This document shows, in pieces, positions 45,880 through 57,900 of a DNA stretch of 64,000 nt. The notes beneath the pieces are model-generated. The model saw nothing but the letters and a program-made list of their open reading frames with translations, did no database searches and was not told the origin of the DNA. This DNA is from Limnomonas spitsbergensis. Lineage: Eukaryota; Chlorophyta; Chlorophyceae; Chlamydomonadales. The stretch lies in contig JAYJMM010000105.1 of the NCBI GenBank assembly GCA_037349105.1, positions 434,001 to 498,000 of the forward strand, read 5' to 3'. Position 1 is the first letter of the stretch; each line of letters begins with the position of its first letter. Both the position numbers and the translations under genes were made by a program.

Positions 45880-47690
45880 AATGGGCTTTGTCGGCAATGA
45901 GCTGTGGTGCAATGTTACAGCCAAAGGTTCTGAATTCACTGAGTGACATGGGGGCTGGACAGCCAACAATCTTGCAGCACAGTGCACATCAGTTCAGGCC
46001 AGTGGGCCCGCAGCATGGACATGAACTGATGGAATTAGAAATGGGCTCTGACGGCAATGAGCTGTGGCCTTATGGTGCGGCCAAAGGTTCTGATTCACGC
46101 TGTGACATCGGGCTGAACAGCCAACAATCTTGCAGCACAGTGCACTTAAGTTCAGGCCAGTGGGCCCGCAGCATGGGCATGAACTGATGGAATTAAAAAT
46201 GGGCTCTGACGGCAATGAGCTGTGGCCTTATGGTGCTGCCAAAGGTTCTGAATTCACGCAGTGGCATCGGGGCTAAAAACCAACAACCTTGCAGCATGGT
46301 GCACAAAAGTTAAGGCCAGTGGGCCCGCAGCATGGACATGAACTGATGGAATTAGAAATGGGCTCTGACGGCAATGAGCTGTGGCCTTATGGTGCAGCCA
46401 AAGGTTCTGATTCACGCTGTGACATCGGGCTGAACAGCCAACAATCTTGCAGCACAGTGCCCATAAGTTCAGGCCAGTGGGCCCGCAGCATGGGCATGAA
46501 CTGATGGAATTAAGAATGGGCTCTGACGGCAATGAGCTGTGGCCTTATGGTGCTGCCAAAGGTTCTGAATTCACGCAGTGGCATCGGGGCTAAAAAACCA
46601 ACAACCTTGCAGCATGGTGCACAAAAGTTAAGGCCAGTGGGCCCGCAGCATGGACATGAACTGATGGAATTAGAAACGGGCTCTGACGGCAATGAGCTGT
46701 GGCCTTATGGTGCAGCCAAAGGTTCTGATTCACGCTGTGACATCGGGCTGAACAGCCAACAACCTTGCAGCACAGTGCACATAAGTTCAGGCCAGTGGGC
46801 CCGCAGCATGGGCATGAACTGATGGAATTAGAAATGGGCTCTGACGGCAATGAGCTGTGGCCTTATGGTGCAGCCAAAGGTTCTGATTCACGCAGTGACA
46901 TCGGGCTGAACAGCCAACAACCTTGCAGAATAGTGCACATAAGTTCAGGCCAGTGAGCCCGCAGCATGGGCATGAACTGATGGAATTAAAAATGGGCTCT
47001 GACGGCAATGAGCTGTGGCCTTATGGTGCAGCCAAAGGTTCTGAATTCACGCAGTGGCATCGGGGCTAAAAAACCAACAACCTTGCAGCATGGTGCACAA
47101 AAGTCCAGGCCAGTGGTGCCGCAGCATGGGCATGAACTGATGGAATTAAAAATGGGCTCTGACGGCAATGAGCTATGGCCTTATGTTCCAGTCAAAGGTT
47201 CTGATTTCACGCTGCGACGTCGGTCTGAACAGTCAACAACCTTGCAGCATGGTGCACAAAAATTCGGCCCAGTGGTGCCGCAGCATGGGCATGAACTGAT
47301 GGAATTAGAAATGGGCTCTGACGGCAATGAGCTGTGGCCTTATGTTCCAGTCAAAGATTCTGATTTCACGCAGTGACATCGGGCTGAACAGCCAACAACC
47401 TTGCAGCATAGTGCACATAAGTTCAGGCTTGTAGCCTCGCAGCATGGACATGGACTGAAGGAATTATAAATGGGCTCTGACGGCAATGAGCTGTGGCCCT
47501 CTGTCCCAGCCAAAGGTTCCGATTTTACGCTGCGACATTGGGCTGAACAGCCAACACCTTTGCAGCACAGTGCACATAACTCCAGGCCAGTGGGCCCACA
47601 TCATGGACATGGACTGAAGGAATTATGAATGGGCTCTGACGGCGATGAGCTGTGGCCCTAAGGTCCATCCATAGCTTCTGAATTTACTTA
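45880..47690 (+). repeat. Satellite array 1, about 159-bp unit, 11-12 copies
   Basis: The marker GGCAATGAGCTGTGG recurs every 158-160 bases from 45893 to about 47640. Other constant parts are TTGCAGCACAGTGCACATAA, CCCGCAGCATGG and GAACTGATGGAATTA. Central copies are about 95% alike; the last three drift. Frames on both strands look open because 159 is divisible by three; these are not genes. Confidence 0.93.
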
Positions 47691-47884
47691 GTTACACCAC
47701 GTTGTACAGCCAACAACCTTGCAACATTGTGCACATAAGCTCAGGCCAAACAAAGGGCACGACTGAAGGGCACGACTGTAGGATTTAAGAAGTCCTGAAG
47801 GCATTGGAACAAATTGGACTGGGTGAAAAAATGGTCTCTTCCACTGCAAAGTCTCAGCCAACGACGTAACGGCGAACAGTTGCC

Positions 47885-49183
47885 ACAGTGGACCCACCAG
47901 CATGGTATAGTAAATAAGGGCAGGTGCTGTGCACCGCTGCACCCATCTATTGGGTACAGTAAATAAGGGCATGCACTGTGCAAGTGCGTGTGCACCGCTG
48001 CAGCCACCAGCACGGCATATATTAAATAAGGGCAGACGCTGTGCACCGCTGCACCCACCAGCCTGGTATATATTAAATAAGGGCATGCACTATGCACCGC
48101 TGCACCCACCAGTATGGTATAGTAAGTGAGGGCAGGCGCTACGCACCGCTGCACCCACCAGCATGGTATAGTAGATAAGGGCAGGCGCTGTGCAAGTGCG
48201 TGTGCACCGCTGCAGCCACTAGCAGGGTATATATTAAATAAGGGCAGGCGCTGTGCACCGCTGCAACCACCAGCATGGTATAGTAAATAAGGGCAGGCAC
48301 TGTGTAAGTGCGTGTGCACCGCTGCAGCCAACAGCACGGTATACATTAAATAAGGGCATACGCTGTGCACCGCTGCACCCACCAGCCTGGTATATATTAA
48401 ATAAGGGCATGCACTATGCACCGTTGCACCCACCAGCATGGTATAGTAAGTAAGGGCAGGCGCTGCGCACCGCTGCACCCACCGGATGTGTACAGTAAAT
48501 AAGGGCATGCGCTGCGCAAGTGCGTGTGCACCGCTGCACCCACCTGCATGGTAAAGTAAATAGGGGCAGGCGTTGTGCAATGCTGCACCCACCTGATTGG
48601 TACAGTAAATAAGGGCATGCGCTGCGCAAGTGCGTGTGCACCGCCGCAGCCACCAGCATGGTATAGTAAAGAAGGGCATGCGCTGTGCACCGCTGCACCC
48701 ACCGGATGTGTACAGTAAATAAGGGCATGCACTGTGCAAGTGCGTGTGCACCGCTGCACCCACCAGCAGGGTAAAGTAAATGAGGGCAGGCGCTGTGCAC
48801 CGCTGCACCCCCCTGCTTAATACAGTAAATAAGGGCATACGCTGTGCAAGTGCTAGTGCACCGCCGCAGCCACCAGCATGGTATACTTAATAAGGGTATG
48901 CGCTGTGCACCGCTGCACCCACCTGATTGGTACAGTATATAATAAAATAAGGGCATGCGCTGCGCAAGTGCGTGTGCACCGCTGCACCCACCAGCAGGGT
49001 ATAGTAAATAAGGGCATGCACTGTGCAAGTGCGTGTGCACCGCCGCAGCCAGCCAGCCACCAGCATGGTATAGTAAATAAGGGCATGCGCTGTGCACCGC
49101 TGCACCCACCTGATTGGTACAGTAAATAAGGGCATGCCCTGCGCAAGTGCATGTGCACCGCTGCACCCACCAGCATCGGTTAA
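47885..49183 (-). repeat. Satellite array 2, about 50- and 70-bp alternating units
   Basis: Built from GTGCACCGCTGCACCCACCA, GCATGGTATAGTAAATAAGG and GCATGCGCTG, with or without AAGTGCGTGTGCACC. Around 20 units. Minus-strand frames of up to 365 codons (47741-48838) run through it, encoding repeats such as ACPYLLYHAGGCSGA, but three overlapping frames are equally open, so this is periodic DNA, not a gene. Confidence 0.9.
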
Positions 49184-49765
49184 ATAGCGGGCGGCGTGGC
49201 AGGAGTGCAAACTCTCAAGCAGCCTGTAGGGAATGCATTGTTACTAACTACTTGTTAGACCAAGACTCAGGAGCATCCCTCCCATCAAGTGACTGCAACC
49301 AGAGTCTGGGAGTGCAAGCTTACCATGCCTTCCTTGCAGCATGATTGTTTTTACTGCATCGCCAGGCAGGGTGCGCTGTCTGTAGGGTCTTCCAAGAAAA
49401 CTAGGCAGCCTTCCATGTGTAGAAGGTACATCCCGATTATGAAACTGCACTCGGCAGTGATGTCCCGCCCATCTCATCCACCCGCTGCAAGCGCATGCCT
49501 GCGAATGCAATGAAGCGGCTTTCCCCTCATAGTTGGGATGGGATGGGATGGCGTGTCGACTGATTTACCTCTTCGCATGATTAAATCGGTACTCACCTGT
49601 CGAAGGATCCTTCGGCATGACCTGTGACAACATCGAGCGCGCCATTTGAATGATAGCCATCACCGCAGCCCCTATCGGTGGCATTTTGACATATATACAC
49701 CAGCCCCTGCGCAATGCTATTCTCTGCGCGCAGCGCAGGGAATTAATGTTGCACGACTACGCATA

Positions 49766-51701
49766 GCCGACGCGTATTTCCTAGACGGAAAAAGTGTCAA
49801 GCAGCGTCGTACGGGGATGACCAGGGGATGACAGCTTCAGTTACTTCAGTCATAATCGACACGTCTTGCCACGTCTTACCACGGCTTTCAAAACTGTAAT
49901 GTTGGGTAGTGGGGATGTACACGACAAAGTCAAGTGGCAGTCATGCGGCCGTCAAAAGTGGAAGGTTGGGCAAGGGGACAAGAAAGACATTCATAACTAG
50001 CTCAAATGAAAGGTTGCAGAATATACCAAAGCACTTGATTTCAGACTCACCATCCAGCAGTTAGAGCCAAACGTGCTGTCAATGGCAAGATGTCTTCCAT
50101 TGCCATACTTGATGGCCATACATCTTGTCATGAAGGGCGTCTGGATCCCCAAGATGAAGGGCTGCATCTCCTTGGCTGGCTGTCCTGAGTTGGCAGGCTG
50201 TGCCTACATCTTCTGCTGCTGATAGATGAACACCAGCTCTGGGTTTTCATATACCCAGTTGTCCACAGCCACAGCATCTGACAGTTCGAACCGCCAGTTC
50301 CCCAAGGCATGTAGCTTCCGCATGTTATCCACGTCGGTCCTTGAAATGAACCAGTCGCGAGGGAAATCCCGTTGAATCAAGGCTTCAGCAGCCGCCTCAG
50401 CATCATCCACCAACTGCTTGGCTGCCCTCTGTGTAGCAAGTGCTTCAGCTGCTCGAGTCTCTGGCAAAGAAATATCCTTGGCTTCCTGGAGATCCTCCTC
50501 TGTCAAGATCTTCTGCTCCACGATGACACGATGCAACAGCCACTGGTGAACAACTGCAAGGGAGTGTGCAAAAAGGCATGAGGGAAAAGTGAGAAACGCT
50601 TTTTAACTTAGGCCCTTCAACTACAAATCAGCTGTGTCACGATCTACCGCCATGTTATTCGTAATGAAGCGAACCCTTGGTTTGCTAGGGCCACTGGCTG
50701 TTAGCCGGTCATGTTTATTTTGGTACCCATCGTCCCTTTGGCCGGGTGGCTGCAAATAGCACCATAACCCACCTGCTACAATCCCTGCGTAGCTCGCTTC
50801 AGGGTGCTCCTGCAAATACAGCATAGCTATCCGCTTGCACTCAATGGATGGAGAGGAAGGGCTGCATTCTGTGCCGCAAAGTGACACCCGATGTGCACTC
50901 TGGTCCATGGCAAATGCAAGATTCTGAGTTGGTGTGCTCTAGCTGGTACCACCGGGCAGTTGCTGTGCCTTCTTGTTTCTGCGGGAGTGTCTGTGCCACC
51001 GTCAAGCGGTACTGACAGCCGACCTTGATGCCTTCGCCTGCCTTGACCTTGGAGCGTCGCTCTCCGCTGGGACCAGCTAGATCTGTGGCCTGGATCTTCG
51101 CCGTGTTGTCTTCAGGCCCACACTGACACCTGCATGCATGAGGAAAGTAGGGAACTAGGCTGTCAAATAAATGGTGCTGATTGTGGACAGCCTACAGAGT
51201 ACATCAAAGTAGTAAACATGCATGCATCACTGCATTAGCTGCTCAGTTTATTGCCAAGTTGCTTTGCACCTGCTGAGCTTGCATGCATTCCTCACATGAA
51301 AGTCGTCCTGAAAACTCCTGAGATCTCCCTTTCCTTTGTAACCAGGAGTTGGCAGCACGCAATGGCTTGCTCCCCCAGGATGAGGTCGGAGACTCGACAC
51401 ATAGGCAGTTTGCCCTCGATGAATGACCTCCCCCTATAGACACCGTTGAACTGACGGACATCCGCAGAGGTGAGCAAGCCATCTGGCAGCGTATTCATTG
51501 CAGCAGCACCAATCAATTCATCAATTAGCAGTCGATTATAGCGGCGTTTGAAAATCGCCGTCGCAATCCTCGCATCGGGTGGGCATTCGCTAGGCACAAC
51601 GACACAACCGTGGTGATTGAAACCGCCAGGAGAGGCGTTGTACATTCGTACTGAGATCACGCTGCTTGGACACTTTTTCGGTCTAGGATTTACGCGCGGC
51701 C
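49766..51701. mobile_element. Nested Mutator-like element (MULE), internally deleted
   Basis: Inserted in the right arm of the large element, flanked by the 9-bp duplication CTACGCATA (49757-49765; 51702-51710). The inverted ends match over about 41 bases with a few differences: the left starts GCCGACGCGTATTTCCTAGA and continues to GTGTCAAGCAGCG (49806); the right, inverted, starts GGCCGCGCGTAAATCCTAGA and continues to GTGTCCAAGCAGCG (51660). The 1.94-kb interior carries a truncated transposase on the minus strand. A 9-bp duplication plus a MULE transposase core makes the class secure. Lack of the rest of the catalytic domain makes it non-autonomous. Confidence 0.92.
50051..51645 (-). pseudogene. 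Truncated MULE transposase
   Basis: The first ATG inside the right TIR is at 51645 and opens a frame to 51292 (FKRRYNRLLIDELIGAAAMN, DVRQFNGVYRGRSF). Further coding-like blocks lie at about 51125-50940 (CGPEDNTAKIQATDL, GIKVGCQYRLTVAQ, with Cys/His near EHTNSESCICHG) and about 50915-50621 (CKRIAMLYLQEHPEASYAGI). The best exon is 50553-50051: helical ILTEEDLQEAKD, then WRFELSDAVAVDNWVYENP and, after an in-frame TAG (50206-50204), PFILGIQTPFMTRC and GRHLAIDSTFGSNCW. The last is the start of the MULE catalytic core, with the first catalytic Asp (IDxTFGxN). A GTGAGT donor follows, and the remaining about 245 bases to the TIR hold no second Asp or Glu domain. Exon joins in the 5' half are uncertain. 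It is non-functional because of the stop and the missing domain. Confidence 0.8.
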
Positions 51702-51910
51702 CTACGCATACGGCTGGCAGGCCTCAAGCTGGCAGGCCTATGCAGGTAGTGCGGATTCCGCATACCTGAAACAGCCGTATTCCGCCTACATATAGCGTGA
51801 GACCTATCTGGGTAGGGATGCGAATTAGGGGTGCGAAAGGAAATTGACAAACATAAATCCATCGCGTCTTCAGGTGACCTCCTTCTGATCGAGAGCAGGG
51901 GATCGAGAAC

Positions 51911-54900
51911 ATGACGAACTCTGTAATCCCGCCTAGTCATGGCCGTGAGCATTTTATCGCAAAATTTAAGCGTAAGGCATTCAGCGTCAATACTTTCAAT
52001 GATATCATGGATGTCAGCAGTGGTACTCTGAAAAGGAGCCTCAAAGGCTGGCAGCTGTTGCTGCTCGGCGTCGGGACCATGGTGGGTCGGTGCGAGCAAA
52101 CCAAAAGGCACGCAGATTGTTTGAATTCGCCGATAGATAGCATCCAAGTTTATTCTGACACTGACTGGTGCATGATTGTGCATTTCTTCGCCAGGTTGGA
52201 GCTGGTGCGTTCCGTCATTATGAAATGTTCCGGTATATATCTAGTCACATTTGAACCCGATATTTTGGGAACTTGAGTGCAGTGAAGCAGCATACTGCAA
52301 AACAGTGTTGGGATATTTGGATGGGGACAGTGTGTGTAGCCGCACCAGTAAACTAGGCCTGTTTTAAGACCTTCATCTCTCTATCAGTGGCATCTTTCAG
52401 TCCATACACAATCAATCACCGACGGCACCACGCATGATCTGAGCTGGCATGCATGATGCACCATGACATGCATGCATGCAGGAGTTTTTGTGTCGACTGG
52501 AGCTGCTGCCCAGGACAAGGCTGGGTGAGTCAGCCTCTGACCCCAGTCCCCCACCACTAAGTTTATGGGTTAAGACACTCAATCACAGTATACTGGTATC
52601 TCAGCATCACACATCTCAGAGCCACCAATCTGCTGGAGTCTGTGAGGCTGATATGCTTAAGGGCACGTAAGCAGGGGCAATGTCATATCGTTTGTGAAGG
52701 GATTACCCTCACCAATTCACCATAGGCAGAGCATCACGAGGAAGGAGGGCACGGTTATGACCACAGTTACCGTATCAATGAAGGAATACAGAATGTACCG
52801 GTATCGCTGGCTGGCATGCTGACCTGACTTTGTGACTCCGTTGATGCAACAATGCTGTGCATGCGACAACTAGCTCCACTTCTTTTTGAGTAGGAGGGAA
52901 CTACCCATCCAGCCTGCTGGCCCTTCGATTCCATGACAAATGACGCCAGCCCTCGCTCCCTGCCACAATAATTGCAGACCTGTGGCCCGTACCACCCTCT
53001 CCCATCATAATTTGAGCACCAGCTGGAGGCTTTACCGGTCCCTCCCCCCTACCCCGTCTATTAATACGCATGCCCTGCTGCTTACACGCAGGCCAGTGGT
53101 CAGCATGTCCTACTTGGTAGCGGGCTGTGTTTGTGCCCTGAGCGCGCTGTGCTACGCCGAGTATGCGTGTGAGCTGCCAATGGCGGGTGGGGCGTTCAAC
53201 TTTGTCACCATCACGTTTGGGGAATTCGCTGGATGGTGAGTGACAGGATGGCTCTTCCCTCAACCTCAGCTAAGCGTAGGGAAAGGCTCTCCCAGACTAG
53301 GTCTGATCCTGCATATCGCCTGAAAGCAGAGCAGCTGTGATCACCGCATGTTCGAAAAACAAACGATAGTTTTATGTGGTCTGCCTAAGAGAATCTTCTT
53401 GCTGGTGGTTGTTGCTTTAACGTAAAATTGTACATTGACCCTGCAGGCTGACAGCAACGAACCTGTTCATCGAATGGACTGTCGCCAATGCCGCCACTGC
53501 AAAAGGCTTCAGTGGCTACTTCTGTGCCCTCACTGGGATATCGCAGACCTTCTTTCAGCCTTACTCGTAAGCTTCCATGATGCGAGTCCTGATATGCATG
53601 CACAATCATGTCCCATGAGCGTGTTTCAGTCTTCCCCAGACAGATGAACGAATCCGAAATCTGGAAAATCCGGTCAAGTTGAGTCAGACCTTAAAACCTC
53701 TCTCTTCATTTCTTGTGGATCTTGCAGGAACGGCTTTATTCAGGTACACGAGTATGCAGGATGTTGGCCCAACCAGGCCTTCATGGAAGGCGATTACTCA
53801 CAAGCTACTTCAGGGATCCTGGAGCAATCTTCACTAACTTTGGAGTGGGGATGTGCCAGCTGTGACAACAGCGTTTATTTGACTGCATGTGTCGTGCTTG
53901 ATTCAAACTGTTTTGATTGAGAATTCAACTTGCATTCAATCAGCCAGCCACACCATTTTGAGAAATGTCCTCTACCCCACCTCCTCCTGATGACAGATTG
54001 ACTGGCTGAGTCTGGTTTTCTGTGCCTTTTTGACGGCTCTGTTGCTGCTGGGGACAGCTGAGGTGCGGCAGAAGTCCCCATGGCAAATGCAATTCCGTCT
54101 GTTTGCAGTCTGGTCAGAACACCATATTTTCCATGTCCATGCCTAGGCCACGCTTACTTATTTTTTCTCCACCGGCTTCTGGGCGCATTGAGCTGTAAAT
54201 CATGTATTTCAGGAGACTCATTATAACAGTCATGTGTGGGGATCATACCCGTGTGTTATTGGATTGCAAACATGAGTGGCTGTGACAAGGGTCACTGTAC
54301 ACAGATGTGTTTTGACAGGGTTTTAGAAGGCTAGCACGGGAAGCACTCATGCATGACCTTCAGCTCCCAGAAAAATATGATTGAGTGCCGTCTTCCACGT
54401 CATCTTATGTTGTCTTTGCTTGCAGAGTGCTATGATCCAGAATGTCTCCGTTTGTGTGTACCTCGTCCTCATAGCCTTCATCATCATCTTTGGAGCTACA
54501 CAAGTGGACAGCGCCAACTACACTCCATTTTCACCCTACGGAGTAGATGTGAGCTTTGGAATGGACATCTACCGTCTAAGCTTCATCTCAACAGCCAATC
54601 TTCATCTACAAGACCACCTGTTTGATCTAATTCCGTGTTACCTCCATCGCGCTCCAATGGGTAGAAATGGTGACAGCCAATACCAGCTCAGGCCGGAGTG
54701 GGTGTGCACACAATAACTATCACAGATAGCACAGCTAGTCATTGTACGAGCACCCACCGGGGACAAGCACCCTTCATCAGTGCATGGTCCTTGGCTGGCA
54801 GAGTCTATCTGATGATGCTTCAATCAGTTACCGATCTCTGCAACCTAATTGCGCTCTGCTGAAATGTTGCAACAGGGTGTGTTTAAAGGAGTTACAACTG

Positions 54901-57900
54901 TGTTTTTCAGTTACGTCGGTTTTGACATGGTGGCTTCTTTGGCTGAGGAAGCTGCCGACCCGGCTGTGGACCTCCCCATTGGCATCCTGGGTTCACTTGG
55001 CTTATCCACTTGCATCTACATCGCAATGTCAACTGTACTTACAGGTAAACTACACTGTGACATTACGGCCACGACCTATGCTTTGGCCAACGAAATCGGT
55101 GGCATGCGTGAAGCATGCTGCCATGTCCCAGACTTATCCGGTCATTTGGATAGCAGAATCACACCAGCTGACAAGTGATCTTTGGGACCATGTGGTTGAC
55201 ATGCACTGCGCCTGTTTCCTGCGCAGATGTCACTCATGAATGTGTGCTTGCTTGTATATCAATTATCACAGCTTCCCCTTCCCTGCCACCTTCCCTGCCT
55301 CCTTCCCTGCCTCTTGTACTGCCTCCTTGCCTTAGCACATAATATGCGCATGCGTGCATTACACAAGCACTTCATGCTCTCTGCTTGCCCTCGGAACAGG
55401 AATGCATGCATTTTACTGTCTCGTTACTTCCATACTCTCTTAGGGTGGCTGATATTGAGATTTGTTGTTGCGAGCCCCTGTCAGCTTCACCCGAGTGCCA
55501 TGAATTTCCTCTCATGCCCGAATGGTATGCATGCAGGCATGGTGAGCTACGCTGACCTGGATCCGACCGCGCCCTTCTCGTCGGTATTCACAGCCAAAGG
55601 TCTTGAATGGGCCGCTAAGATTGTGGCAGTTGGCGCAATTTTGGGTGAGCAACTGAGCACCTTCCAAACTATCATGCAAATGACTGCTTCACAAACGCTG
55701 CTCTCAGACACGTCCCTCTCAGCGGAGCAATGACAAGCGATAGAAGCCTAGGCCGGGGCATTGTTAGGCCTCTTCCCTCACATGTGGGAAACTGACAGGG
55801 AATCATGGATAGAGGCGGTCATGTGCTGGCTGGTAGGAAAGGAACACAAGTACGGACACCTTCACGCATGGGAGTTCAGGGAAAAGTGCAGGATGGGGCT
55901 GAAGCCACATCCACAACTGTTTGTGTCAGAGGGGGTACACTTCGCCCATCTGCTCCTGGGCCACCACGGCCAGTGTTTCCATGAGTACAGTTTGGTGGAT
56001 AATTTTCATGAGTCCTTCCGGAGGGATGAGCTCATGTGTTGGCTAAATGTGCTGCCTGGACACGCCATGCTGGTGTATGACCGCACAGCCCATGTGGGCG
56101 TTAAGGGCAGCTGATAGCAAGCCTGCATGTTTAATTGACACATGGCATCGAACAAGTGAAAGATTAATACAAGAAATGATTGAAAATGTTCAAGCGACTG
56201 ATGTTTTGAACCCTGTTTGTATGGTGGCTTTTTCAGGTGCTCTAAAATTTATATCACATAAACATCTTGTTTTAATCTCACTTTCAAAACAACAATATTT
56301 TATCACGATCCAAAAAAATCCAAAATCTTAGATTTGATTCTATAACATTCCTTCCAAAAAATTAAGCATCGAGGGGCCTGCCATTTTGCAGCCTGCCTGT
56401 TTAGCTTTCGAAGGTGCTCACACGTCCTATACCTACCCTGCCACCCAGGCTGTTCAAATTCGAATTATGGAGGCTTCATCGGCCAGTCCCGGATTTTCTT
56501 TACAATGGCCCGGGCTGGTCTCCTGCCCACCTCCTTGGTATGTGAATTTGGAGGCCTGATGTGAAGGGGGCGCAGATGTGGCAAATGTGGCCGTGACTTT
56601 ATACTCTGCTGCTCAGCCCTTGCTGCCCTGTTTATTTTGCCTTCTTGTCCTGCCAGTGCGCTGAAAGATCTATGATCCGCATACATGACATTCGACGCTG
56701 TTTTTTTTCTTCTTCTCAGGGTCGCATGAACTCGCGCATGGTGCCGTATCTCAGCATCTTTGCTGCCGGCAGCCTGGCTGGTCTGCTCGCCTTCTTCATC
56801 AACCTGGACTCCATGTGGGACCTCGTCTCCATCGTGAGTTTGAGCATCCCTTGGCTTGCTGATAACATCTTCAAAATGTTGGAAGTGCTCACTGCAGATA
56901 ATTGTTCAACAGATATGAACCAATGAAGGCACACACGATGCTGCAACCAAGAATGGAAGCGGCCGTGATCCAAAACCCGTGGCTTATCCATGTACACTTA
57001 AACCCTAATAGTGGATGACTCTCCAGGTGGAAAAAAGGATAGTCAGTGGGGATTCCATTGCAACTTCCCCTGCTGGAGCCTGGCGCAGCAGCAGACGCGT
57101 GTATGATGCTGCCCATCCATGTGCCGGTCGTGATATTAATCCTCTGATTAGGTAACAAAGTCAGTGGCCAGTACATGCTCTGTCAGAGTACCGCTGAGGG
57201 GCACCTACTCTCCTAGCAAGGGTGTGAGCACCCCAGGGCGAGAGCCGGCTTGAACAAGTCGGCTCTCACTGGTTACCTTCATTATTAATCTGTCATGATT
57301 TGTTATGTATATCCCTCCCCCCGTCTGCTGCTGCAACTGGCTCACCCAGGGTACCCTATTTGCGTACGGTGCCGTGTGCATGGGCTGCCTGTGGAAGCGG
57401 TACAACGTGGCGCATGAGACGCCGGTTCGCCACCAGAGGATCATGATCTTGCAGATATGCGGCATTATCGGCTGTGGCTTGTGGGCTGGTTTCGGGAATC
57501 AGTACCACCCAGGCGTGAACTACATGTGGGCCATCCCCTCAGGCAGGTTGGCAAGTGGATTTGACCAGCTTGATGGGCTGCTAGAACAATGCACAGATGC
57601 ACAACGCATGAGCAGTTGCAAGCGCTTGGATAGGGCGCTGGGCATTTTCATCTCAGCTCAAAGTTCTGCCATTTCAGGAGCACGGTAGAATCTGAACATG
57701 AATTCTACCATGCTCCTTCCACGGCAGAAGTAAGTAAAGGAGAGTCTCTATTCAGATATTCATAAAATGAAGTAACCACTGCAGGCTTGACTTGTTGTCT
57801 ACGTTTTAATTCAGGTAGTCATTTCCTGGTCTTAAGGATTGCCCTGCTGCTGTGGAAGATGTCAATCTGTGCGCATGTGGAATGGCATAGCTTTCGATGT

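Larger units (their letters stand above)
43182..51810. mobile_element. Large long-TIR element (about 6.7 kb without the nested insertion)
   Basis: Both termini start CAGATAGGTC when read inwards (43182; 51810 inverted). The arms are near-identical reverse complements: left 43182-43830 (649 bp), right 49219-49765 plus 51711-51810 (647 bp). The right arm is split by a nested MULE. A 7-bp direct repeat GGTAGGG flanks the whole (43175-43181 and 51811-51817). The interior holds a Gln/Ala-rich frame, 180-bp repeats, a hairpin, and two long satellite arrays. No transposase was recognised, so it is probably non-autonomous and mobilised in trans. CAG...CTG ends and a 7-8 bp duplication are compatible with several DNA-transposon superfamilies. 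Confidence 0.88.
49219..51810 (-). repeat. Right terminal inverted repeat, split by the nested MULE
   Basis: Inner part 49219-49765 and outer part 51711-51810, separated by the MULE (49766-51701) and the second copy of its target duplication (51702-51710). Together they equal the left arm in length and order. The intact left arm preserves the empty site as GACTACGCATACGG (inverted sense). Confidence 0.9.

Noticed and set aside
45888..47376. Series of similar frames on both strands
   Set aside because: They are the 159-bp satellite read in different places; the period is a multiple of three, which keeps frames open without selection.
47741..48838. 365-codon minus-strand frame, the longest in the window
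   Set aside because: It lies wholly in a satellite array; two other overlapping minus frames are similarly open, and its peptide is a translation of the repeat unit with no domain.
45880..49183. Regular repeats considered as a CRISPR array
   Set aside because: Units are 50-160 bp, adjacent, with no unique spacers, and the genome is eukaryotic.
55761..56114. 117-codon plus frame in the transporter region
   Set aside because: It lies in the intron between exons 55537-55644 and 56449-56537; joining those exons restores the transporter family sequence without it.
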